Assembly (NCBI GenBank): GCA_958427155.1
Contig: CAUABB010000065.1
Coordinates: forward strand, 1 to 7,596
Source of the DNA: an uncultured Oscillospiraceae bacterium
GTDB lineage: Bacteria > Bacillota > Clostridia > Oscillospirales > Ruminococcaceae
Reading direction: 5' to 3'
Length of the DNA stretch: 7,596 nucleotides
Positions 1-5,402 of this stretch are shown here, one piece after another. The translations under genes and the position numbers were made by a program. Numbering within the stretch: position 1 is the first letter of the stretch; each line of letters begins with the position of its first letter. The notes beneath the pieces are model-generated. The model did no database searches. It saw nothing but the letters and a program-made list of their open reading frames with translations, and was not told where the DNA came from.

Positions 1-1
1 G

Positions 2-559
2 CTCTATAAAACGTTTGGCAGTGGCTTGATCCGTGGCAAAGCGCTGGATGACCGGATTGGCTGCGCGATTATGATTGGGCTGATTCGGAGTGAACTGGAG
101 TATGACGCGACTTTTACGTTTGTGGTTCAGGAAGAAGTTGGTTTGCGGGGAGCCCGCGCGGCCAGCTATTCGGTTAATCCGGAAATTGCCATTGTGCTGG
201 AGGCCACAACGGCGGCTGACTTGCCAGATGTTGATGAGGAGAAACAGGTTTGCAAACTGGGGGATGGTCCGGTAATTTCTTTTATGGATCGCTCTACTTC
301 TTATGATACAAAACTTTATCAGAGAGCTTTGGCTTTGGCCCAAGAAAATAGAATCCTTTGTCAGACAAAGACGATGATAGCCGGTGGAAATGACGCAGGG
401 GCAATTCATGTTTCTCGCGGTGGAGTGCGAACCCTTGCGGTATCGGCTCCCTGCCGATATATTCATTCTCCCGTCTGCGTCGTAAAAGAGAATGACCTTG
501 TTGATATGGAGCGACTGACACGACTCCTGATCTGTGACTTTGCCGAAGGAAATACATGA
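2..559 (+). CDS. M42 family metallo-aminopeptidase (glutamyl aminopeptidase/endoglucanase-like), 5' end missing
   Basis: This is the C-terminal half of a zinc or cobalt aminopeptidase of the M42 (TET-type) family, which trims amino acids from peptides in the cytoplasm. The frame is already open at base 2, so the gene starts upstream of the window; about 185 residues are visible, against roughly 340-360 for a full member. Family landmarks appear in order: ALDDRIG (metal-bridging Asp), QEEVGLRGA (general-base Glu and a metal-ligand Glu), a VLEAT segment where the next metal ligand lies (Glu here, Asp in several characterised members), a GGNDAG segment, and YIHSP with the last metal-ligand His. 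It ends in TGA. About 100 bp separate it from the next gene, so co-transcription is possible but not shown. The family assignment is firm; the preferred substrate cannot be read from the sequence. Confidence 0.93.
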   Translation, partial: LYKTFGSGLIRGKALDDRIGCAIMIGLIRSELEYDATFTFVVQEEVGLRGARAASYSVNPEIAIVLEATTAADLPDVDEEKQVCKLGDGPVISFMDRSTSYDTKLYQRALALAQENRILCQTKTMIAGGNDAGAIHVSRGGVRTLAVSAPCRYIHSPVCVVKENDLVDMERLTRLLICDFAEGNT

Positions 560-660
560 GAAGCAATTAATGGAGGGGAAGACCTTTACCTTTTGAATGA
601 AGGAATAGCTTCCTCTGTCTGATCTTAATTTTAGGAAAAACAGAGAAACGGGGTTTGAAA

Positions 661-1926
661 ATGTCAGAATTCTTTCAGATTGATTCCAGGCTGGAATCTT
701 TCGCAGGAGAAGCAGAAGAGCTTTGTAGCGGATTTTTCACACAGGTAGAGAATATCAGGGCTTACAATGAAGAAAAAGTACTGCGCGCTTTTATGGATAA
801 CCGAGTCAGTGAGATTCATTTTAATGGGAGTACAGGCTATGGCTATGGCGATCTTGGACGAGATGTCTTAGATGCAGTTTATGCGCAGGTATTTGGAACT
901 GAGGATGCTCTTGTGCGTCATAATTTTGTTTCGGGAACACATGCGCTTTCAGTGGCTCTTTTTGGTGTTCTGCGGACAGGCGATACCATTGTTTCAGTGA
1001 CTGGCAAGCCGTATGATACGTTGGAAGAGGTTATTGGTCTACGGGGCGTAGGAAACGGTTCTCTTCGTGATTTTGGCGTGCATTATAAAGAAGTTGGCTT
1101 GACGGCAGACGGAGAAATTGATTTTAATGCTGTCCCGGATGCGGTAAAAAAAGCAAAAGTTGTTTATCTTCAGCGTTCCCGTGGATATTCTCTTCGACCT
1201 TCCTTTTCTGTTGACGTGATAGGAAAACTGGTGTCTGTCGTCCGGGAAGTCAATCCTTCCGCTATTGTAATGGTGGATAATTGTTATGGGGAATTTGTGG
1301 AAACAAGAGAACCCACTCAGGTTGGAGCGGATCTTGTTATTGGTTCTCTGATTAAAAATCCGGGAGGCGGAATTGCTCAAACCGGAGGTTACATAGCTGG
1401 GAAAAAAGATCTGGTAGAGCAGTGCTCCTATCGCTTAACCTGTGTTGGAATGGGTAAGGAAGTTGGGTGTACCCTTAACCAGAGTCGTCCGATGTATATG
1501 GGGTTGTTTTGGGCACCTGGGGTTGTGGCAAACGCGGTAAAAACCTCTATTTTTGCCACTTGTTTGTTTGAAAAGCTTGGCTTTGATACCTATCCGCGTT
1601 ATAATGAACCACGTACCGATATTATCGCAGCGCTGAGACTGGGCAGTGCTGAACGGTTGGTTGCTTTTTGTCAGGGGATTCAAAGCGGTTCCCCGGTGGA
1701 CGCGTTTGTTTCTCCGGAACCGTGGGACATGCCCGGTTACGACAGCAAGGTCATTATGGCGGCTGGTGCTTTTACCGGAGGAGCGTCGATTGAGTTATCA
1801 GCTGATGCTCCGCTTAAAGAGCCATATGCAGTTTGGCTTCAGGGAGGGCTAACTTACCATACAGGGAAGATAGGGGTTTTGTTGGCAGCTCAGTCTATGC
1901 TGGATAATGAACTTTTAAGCCTATAA
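661..1926 (+). CDS. Methionine gamma-lyase family PLP enzyme ('aluminium resistance protein', YnbB-like)
   Basis: This 421-residue protein belongs to the PF06838 group of fold-type I PLP enzymes, related to cystathionine/methionine gamma-lyases. Members are annotated as 'aluminium resistance protein' in Firmicutes; the true substrate is poorly known, so C-S lyase activity is inferred from the family. Visible landmarks are a glycine/tyrosine-rich GYGYGDLGRD segment near residue 65, an FVSGTHA cofactor-phosphate region near residue 95, VDNCYGEF with the probable pyridine-binding Asp206, and GSLIKNPGGG with the probable PLP-binding Lys232. I chose ATG 661 because GGGG at 650-653 lies 7 nt before it; a TTG at 655 is in frame but too close to that site. 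The length fits the family. It stands alone between the M42 gene and a weak terminator, and I found no convincing promoter in 560-650. Confidence 0.93.
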   Translation: MSEFFQIDSRLESFAGEAEELCSGFFTQVENIRAYNEEKVLRAFMDNRVSEIHFNGSTGYGYGDLGRDVLDAVYAQVFGTEDALVRHNFVSGTHALSVALFGVLRTGDTIVSVTGKPYDTLEEVIGLRGVGNGSLRDFGVHYKEVGLTADGEIDFNAVPDAVKKAKVVYLQRSRGYSLRPSFSVDVIGKLVSVVREVNPSAIVMVDNCYGEFVETREPTQVGADLVIGSLIKNPGGGIAQTGGYIAGKKDLVEQCSYRLTCVGMGKEVGCTLNQSRPMYMGLFWAPGVVANAVKTSIFATCLFEKLGFDTYPRYNEPRTDIIAALRLGSAERLVAFCQGIQSGSPVDAFVSPEPWDMPGYDSKVIMAAGAFTGGASIELSADAPLKEPYAVWLQGGLTYHTGKIGVLLAAQSMLDNELLSL

Positions 1927-1942
1927 AACCTTTTAGATAGGT

Positions 1943-1975
1943 GCTACCGAGTAAAATTCCTGGTAGTTTTCTTGG
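1943..1975 (+). terminator. Weak intrinsic terminator after the PLP enzyme gene
   Basis: CTACC (1944-1948) can pair with GGTAG (1962-1966), extendable by a G-T wobble at each end, and TTTTCTT follows directly. The stem is short and the loop is 13 nt, so termination may be partial. It sits just after the stop codon at 1926 and before the rplS promoter, which is where a terminator is expected. Confidence 0.55.
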
Positions 1976-2002
1976 TTTCAGTGACTTTTATAGAAAAAAG
2001 TC

Positions 2003-2031
2003 TTGCATTCTGAAATCAATTGTGGTATCAT
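2003..2031 (+). promoter_or_regulatory. Sigma-A-type promoter of rplS
   Basis: TTGCAT (2003-2008) and TATCAT (2026-2031) are separated by 17 bp, and a TGn extended -10 element (2023-2025) precedes the -10 hexamer. Transcription would start near 2038, giving a leader of about 145 nt before the rplS ATG at 2185. The preceding gene ends at 1926 with a terminator-like hairpin, so rplS probably has its own transcript. Confidence 0.75.
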
Positions 2032-2037
2032 ATATTA

Positions 2038-2184
2038 GCATTTTAGTATCCGTTGCTTTGTTGGTTCAGGGCGATGGGGGTTAATGCCCGAAAAATTCGA
2101 GTCATTAAAGCGGATAGTCCTCTGCCAGCCCGGTAAATGCCGAGGTGTTTTGGGTATGAATGTCTGAAAATCAGGAGGAAGAAA
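2038..2184 (+). promoter_or_regulatory. Structured rplS 5' leader, candidate L19 autoregulatory leader
   Basis: The untranslated leader of rplS is unusually long and can fold. TATCCG (2047-2052) pairs with CGGATA (2111-2116), and CTTT (2056-2059) pairs with AAAG (2107-2110), leaving a 3-nt bulge and forming a closing stem. Inside it, GGGC (2069-2072) pairs with GCCC (2086-2089). Beyond it, CCTC (2119-2122) can pair with GAGG (2142-2145). A ribosomal-protein leader upstream of rplS is known in low-GC Gram-positive bacteria (the L19 leader family), and position and structure fit, but I could not test a covariance model. Regulation by L19 is therefore inference. The leader ends in AGGAGG (2173-2178), 6 nt before the start codon. 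Confidence 0.55.
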
Positions 2185-2529
2185 ATGGACGCACTTAAAT
2201 TAATCAGCCAGCCCAGTATGAAAACTGAGCTTCCGGAACTGAATATTGGTGATACTGTACGGGTTTCGGTTAAAATCAAGGAAGGCGACAAAGAAAGAAG
2301 CCAGGTGTTTGAAGGGACTATTATTGCTAAAAAACACGCGGGCATCAATGAAACGTTTACAGTTCGCCGCGTTGCTCACGGTGTTGGAATTGAAAGGGTT
2401 TTTCCGGTTCATTCTCCGCACGTTGAAAAAGTTGAACTTGTCAGAAGCGGTCGTGTTCGCCGTGCAAAGCTTTACTATCTGCGTGACCGTGTTGGTAAAG
2501 CGGCAAAGGTTAAAGAAAAAATTAGATAG
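2185..2529 (+). CDS. rplS: 50S ribosomal protein L19
   Basis: Ribosomal protein L19 (bL19) is a small basic protein of the 50S subunit at the interface with the 30S subunit. The 114-residue product matches the family over its whole length: an N-terminal helix, the NIGDTVRVSVKI strand region, GDKERSQVFEGTII, the RRVAHGVGIERVFPVHSP core and the basic VRRAKLYYLRDRVGKAAK tail. Length is typical. I chose ATG 2185 because AGGAGG lies at 2173-2178 with 6-nt spacing; an in-frame upstream extension from 2137 runs through the structured leader and is not L19-like. It is bounded by its own promoter and a strong terminator, so it is likely a one-gene transcript, although it precedes lepB, rbgA and rnhB in the gene order common in Firmicutes. 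Confidence 0.98.
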   Translation: MDALKLISQPSMKTELPELNIGDTVRVSVKIKEGDKERSQVFEGTIIAKKHAGINETFTVRRVAHGVGIERVFPVHSPHVEKVELVRSGRVRRAKLYYLRDRVGKAAKVKEKIR

Positions 2530-2563
2530 TAAATATGGGTTTTGCTTTATCGTTGTACCTAGA

Positions 2564-2600
2564 CAGACGGCATGATAAGATCATGCCGTCTGTTTTCTTA
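2564..2600 (+). terminator. Strong intrinsic terminator of rplS
   Basis: A perfect 13-bp stem (2564-2576 with 2580-2592, reading CAGACGGCATGAT) closes a 3-nt AAG loop and is followed by TTTTCTTAT. It lies 34 bp after the rplS stop codon. It should separate rplS transcription from the lepB operon, which has its own promoter at 2659. Confidence 0.92.
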
Positions 2601-2658
2601 TAATTGATGTAAAAATTTAAGCGAACCACTAGGCTGTATTTCTTCTTTCCCTTTTTTC

Positions 2659-2687
2659 TTGCATCCGGACATGGAATGGGGTAAAAT
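2659..2687 (+). promoter_or_regulatory. Sigma-A-type promoter of the lepB-rbgA-rnhB operon
   Basis: TTGCAT (2659-2664) and TAAAAT (2682-2687) are separated by 17 bp, close to consensus. Transcription would start near 2694. The -35 box coincides with the TTG that would be the most upstream possible lepB start, and the -10 overlaps another in-frame ATG at 2686, so those upstream starts cannot be used on this transcript. The position just after the rplS terminator supports the call. Confidence 0.7.
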
Positions 2688-2748
2688 GGGAATATATATG
2701 AAACAGGTAAAAGGTGAATTCCCTGAAAGAGTGGCGGATGGTGATAAT

Positions 2749-3321
2749 ATGGAAAACAGGCTAATTTATGAGCCGGAAACGGGAAACAGCCAGAAGTATA
2801 ACTTAAAACGGGATATTTGGGAATGGGTAGAGTCGATTGCCATTTCGGTGACAACCCTCATTTTTATCTTTGTGTTTGTGTTCCGCATTGTTGGAATTTC
2901 CGGTCAGTCAATGGAAGACACCCTGCATCATGATGACAGAGTAATTATTTCTTCCTTATTTTATACCCCACAAAGAGGGGATATTGTAGTGATTAATCAG
3001 CCTAATGAGTTGAATGAGCCAATCATTAAACGGATTATTGCGCTTGGTGGGCAGACGGTTGATATCGATTTTGAGACAGGGGAAGTAAGGGTAGATGGAG
3101 AACTGCTGGAGGAGCCTTATATTTCTAGCCCTACCACAAACGCTGCAGATATTTCTTTTCCGGTAACGGTACCCGAGGGAAAGGTTTTTGTAATGGGAGA
3201 TAATCGTCAGCATTCAACAGATAGTCGTAACAGTATGATCGGGATGATTGATACCAGATATATTCTAGGAAGAGCTGTTTTTCGGATTTTTCCATTTGAT
3301 CAGATTGGAGCGTTATCCTGA
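2749..3321 (+). CDS. lepB: Signal peptidase I
   Basis: Type I signal peptidase, a membrane-anchored serine protease that cleaves signal peptides from exported proteins with a Ser-Lys dyad. Counting from ATG 2749 the product has 190 residues, close to Bacillus SipS. It shows a short cytoplasmic N-terminus, one membrane segment at about residues 30-48, SGQSMEDTL with nucleophile Ser54, IIKRIIALGG with general-base Lys94, and the conserved GDNR at 150-153 followed by S-x-DSR (156-160). The usual Pro of the SMxPTL box is Asp57. The start is uncertain: 2749 has only a weak GGTGAT site (2739-2744) but gives a normal leader from the promoter at 2659-2687. ATG 2698 would leave only a few untranslated bases, and 2659 overlaps the promoter. 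It is first in an operon with rbgA, 19 bp downstream. Confidence 0.93.
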   Translation: MENRLIYEPETGNSQKYNLKRDIWEWVESIAISVTTLIFIFVFVFRIVGISGQSMEDTLHHDDRVIISSLFYTPQRGDIVVINQPNELNEPIIKRIIALGGQTVDIDFETGEVRVDGELLEEPYISSPTTNAADISFPVTVPEGKVFVMGDNRQHSTDSRNSMIGMIDTRYILGRAVFRIFPFDQIGALS

Positions 3322-3340
3322 AGTTTGGAGGAAGTATAAA

Positions 3341-4210
3341 ATGATTGAGGCACCATCTATCCAGTGGTTTCCGGGTCATATGGCAAAAACCAGAAGGTTG
3401 ATCCAGCAGAATCTTAAACTGGTTGATCTGGTGGTCGAACTAGTCGACGCTAGAATTCCGGTCAGTAGCCGGAATCCTGAACTGGATCAATGGGTTAATA
3501 GAAAGCCGCGAATCATCCTACTTAATAAAAGTGATATGGCAGATGAACGGATTACCCAAAGCTGGTGTTCTTATTTTAAAAAATGTGGGTTTCCCGCGCT
3601 TGCGACCGATAGCACCAGCGGCCGTGGCCTTAAAGGCTTTGCTCCTTTGGTTCGGGAAGTTCTTCACGACCTTTTAGAACGTCGTACGGCTAAGGGGATG
3701 ACTGGAAGACCGGTTCGTTTGATGATTGTTGGAATCCCCAATGTGGGAAAGTCTTCTTTTATCAATAAAATTGCTGGAGGGAAATATGCTAGGGTTGAAG
3801 ACCGCCCTGGTGTCACCCGGACGAAGCAATGGATTTCGTTTGGTGGAGATATGGAATTAATGGACATGCCGGGCGTACTCTGGCCAAAGTTTGAGGATAA
3901 AACGGTGGGAGAGCATCTTGCCTTTACCGGAGCAATCAAAGACGACGTTTTGGATATAGAATTGCTTGCGATGCGGTTGCTTCAACTTTTGGTAGAAGAA
4001 TATCCACAGGCATTAGCAGAACGGTATAAGCTAGAAATGGCAGAAGAAACGGATGGATATGAACTGCTTTGCACAATAGGGAAAAAACGAGGCATGCTCA
4101 TGGCAGGTGGAGAAGTTAATACAGAACGGGCGGCTATCACCGTTTTGGATGAGTTCCGGGGCGGAAAGCTGGGGCGTATTACCCTTGAAAAACCGCCTGT
4201 AAAGGAGTAA
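3341..4210 (+). CDS. rbgA: Ribosome biogenesis GTPase RbgA (YlqF)
   Basis: RbgA is a circularly permuted GTPase needed for late steps of 50S subunit assembly in Firmicutes. The 289-residue product is close to the Bacillus protein. The permuted motif order is clear: N-terminal WFPGHMAK (9-16), G4 NKSD (62-65), then G1 GIPNVGKSS (131-139), the G2 Thr in PGVTRTKQW (156-164) and G3 DMPG (175-178). A C-terminal RNA-binding-type region of about 100 residues follows. I chose ATG 3341 because GGAGG (3327-3331) lies 9 nt upstream and the protein then begins just before the conserved WFPGHM block. It is 19 bp after lepB and 5 bp before the RNase HII-YraN gene, whose ribosome binding site overlaps its last codons, so the three are probably co-transcribed and translationally linked. 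Its neighbour rplS also encodes a 50S component. Confidence 0.97.
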   Translation: MIEAPSIQWFPGHMAKTRRLIQQNLKLVDLVVELVDARIPVSSRNPELDQWVNRKPRIILLNKSDMADERITQSWCSYFKKCGFPALATDSTSGRGLKGFAPLVREVLHDLLERRTAKGMTGRPVRLMIVGIPNVGKSSFINKIAGGKYARVEDRPGVTRTKQWISFGGDMELMDMPGVLWPKFEDKTVGEHLAFTGAIKDDVLDIELLAMRLLQLLVEEYPQALAERYKLEMAEETDGYELLCTIGKKRGMLMAGGEVNTERAAITVLDEFRGGKLGRITLEKPPVKE

Positions 4211-4215
4211 CCTGG

Positions 4216-5184
4216 ATGGATTTATTTGAATATGACCGCAGCCTGAAGGTAAAGTTGCTTTGTGGTGTGGATGGTCGAGGACCGCTGGCGGGTGATGTAT
4301 ACGCTGCCGCGGTGATTCTTTCGTTTGATGCAGATTTGCCCGGACTCAATGATAGTAAGAAGCTCTCTGAAAAAAAGAGAGAAATGCTTTATGATTTGAT
4401 TGTAGAGCAGTCAGTGAGTTTTTGTGTTGCAACTGCTTCAGTGGAGGAGATTGACCGTCTGAATATTTTAAATGCTACTTTTCTGGCAATGCAAAGAGCG
4501 ATTGATGGACTTTCTCTTTCTCCTGATTATCTGCTGGTTGACGGAAATCGCCGTCCCCCTTCCTTGAAACAGCCGTGCAGTTGTGTCGTCAAAGGAGATG
4601 GGACGTCTGCTTGCGTTGCGGCGGCTTCTATTCTGGCTAAAGTTTCCCGGGATCGGTATATGAAACAGCTTGGGGAACAATATCCAGAGTATGGATTTGA
4701 AAAACACAAAGGCTATGGGACAAAGGAGCATTATAAGGCGATTGCAGAGCATGGGGTTTCCCCGGTTCATCGTAAAAGTTTCTTGAAAAATCTGGAGGAG
4801 GGAAAGACCTCTAACGCACATCTTGCGGGAGTCGCGGGCGAACGGGCTACGGCGAGATATCTCGAAGAGCATGGCTATCATATTGTCGCACGAAATTATC
4901 GGTCACCTTATGGAGAAATTGATCTGATTGCGGAAAATGGGCAGTATTTGGCTTTTGTAGAGGTGAAAACCAGAAAACCGGATTCTTTGATGGCTCCTGC
5001 TGTCGCTGTAACAGTTCAAAAACAGAAAAAGGTGATTCAGACGGCGCTGGCTTTTTTAGGAGAGTATGGGATGAGTTTTCAACCCCGTTTTGATGTGGCA
5101 GAGATTATTTGGAACGGTACGGTACAGGAAATTCGTTATATGGAAAATGCTTTTACAACTGATGGCCTGGGAATTGTCTTATAA
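4216..5184 (+). CDS. rnhB: RNase HII fused to YraN/UPF0102 domain; RNase HII lacks its catalytic Glu
   Basis: A 322-residue two-domain protein. Residues about 10-193 are RNase HII, which cuts RNA in RNA-DNA hybrids and single ribonucleotides in DNA. Visible landmarks are Asp19 followed by GRGPLAG, NDSKKL (45-50), VDGN with Asp109, KGD with Asp128, ASILAKVSRD (137-146), KGYGTKEHY (165-173) and SPVHRKSF (182-189). The usual GxDEAGRGPLAG motif reads GVDGRGPLAG: two residues are missing, including the second catalytic carboxylate, so activity is doubtful. Residues about 203-322 are a YraN domain with GERATARYL (208-216), YGEIDLI (232-238) and FVEVKTR (247-253), the E-D-ExK pattern of a restriction-endonuclease-like fold; YraN's role is not established. 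ATG 4216 has AAAGGAG (4201-4207) 8 nt upstream, overlapping the end of rbgA. Both domains share one frame without a stop. Confidence 0.95.
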   Translation: MDLFEYDRSLKVKLLCGVDGRGPLAGDVYAAAVILSFDADLPGLNDSKKLSEKKREMLYDLIVEQSVSFCVATASVEEIDRLNILNATFLAMQRAIDGLSLSPDYLLVDGNRRPPSLKQPCSCVVKGDGTSACVAAASILAKVSRDRYMKQLGEQYPEYGFEKHKGYGTKEHYKAIAEHGVSPVHRKSFLKNLEEGKTSNAHLAGVAGERATARYLEEHGYHIVARNYRSPYGEIDLIAENGQYLAFVEVKTRKPDSLMAPAVAVTVQKQKKVIQTALAFLGEYGMSFQPRFDVAEIIWNGTVQEIRYMENAFTTDGLGIVL

Positions 5185-5230
5185 AATGTTTAAGCTCAGT
5201 TGCTTTTTGTTTAGACAAGAGAAAATAGTG

Positions 5231-5260
5231 TTGTATCATTTTGTTGAGATGTGTTAAAAT
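5231..5260 (+). promoter_or_regulatory. Sigma-A-type promoter of thrC
   Basis: TTGTAT (5231-5236) and TAAAAT (5255-5260) are separated by 18 bp, and a TGn extended -10 (5252-5254) precedes the -10 hexamer. Transcription would begin near 5267, leaving a leader of about 135 nt before thrC. The 218-bp gap after the upstream operon supports an independent promoter. Confidence 0.62.
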
Positions 5261-5348
5261 AAGTATCGCGGCCTGTTATTTCCACTTTTAGGTGAAAAGA
5301 CTTATACTCTGGTAAGAGAGAAGATCTGCCGGTCGTTTGGTTTGGTTT

Positions 5349-5373
5349 CAGGGCTGGAGCCCTGTTTAATATT
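5349..5373 (+). promoter_or_regulatory. GC-rich hairpin in thrC leader, possible attenuator or terminator
   Basis: CAGGGC (5349-5354) and GCCCTG (5359-5364) form a perfect 6-bp stem with a TGGA loop, followed by TTTAATATT. It lies inside the predicted thrC transcript, about 80 nt after the likely start site and 26 nt before the thrC ribosome binding site. It could be a weak intrinsic terminator for readthrough from upstream or part of an attenuation control of thrC. The T-rich tail is short. I see no T-box AGGGTGG-ACCGCG core and no threonine-rich leader peptide, so the regulator, if any, is unknown. Confidence 0.4.
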
Positions 5374-5402
5374 AGAAAATAGAGCGAGATAGGAGTGTTT
5401 TT

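Noticed and set aside
593..629. Promoter candidate TTGAAT (593-598) ahead of the PLP enzyme gene
   Set aside because: No acceptable -10 hexamer lies 16-18 bp downstream; CTTAAT (624-629) is too far away.
606..646. Inverted repeat CTCTGT / ACAGAG between the M42 gene and the PLP enzyme gene
   Set aside because: The 6-bp arms are separated by over 20 nt with no T-tract after them, so there is no good case for a terminator or riboswitch.
2137..2184. In-frame N-terminal extension of rplS from TTG-like or ATG-like starts at 2137
   Set aside because: The 16 extra residues fall in the structured leader, are unlike L19, and AGGAGG is correctly spaced only for ATG 2185.
4468..4881. 137-residue open frame on the - strand inside the RNase HII-YraN gene
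   Set aside because: It is a shadow of the coding gene: no family resemblance, no ribosome site, and it covers well-conserved coding sequence on the + strand.
5192..5212. Possible terminator after the RNase HII-YraN gene: AAGC (5192-5195) and GCTT (5202-5205) followed by TTTGTTT
   Set aside because: The stem is only 4 bp with two G-C pairs, too weak to call by eye, although the position and T-rich tail are right.
5260..5402. T-box riboswitch upstream of thrC
   Set aside because: The conserved AGGGTGG...ACCGCG core is absent and the leader is shorter than usual for a T-box.
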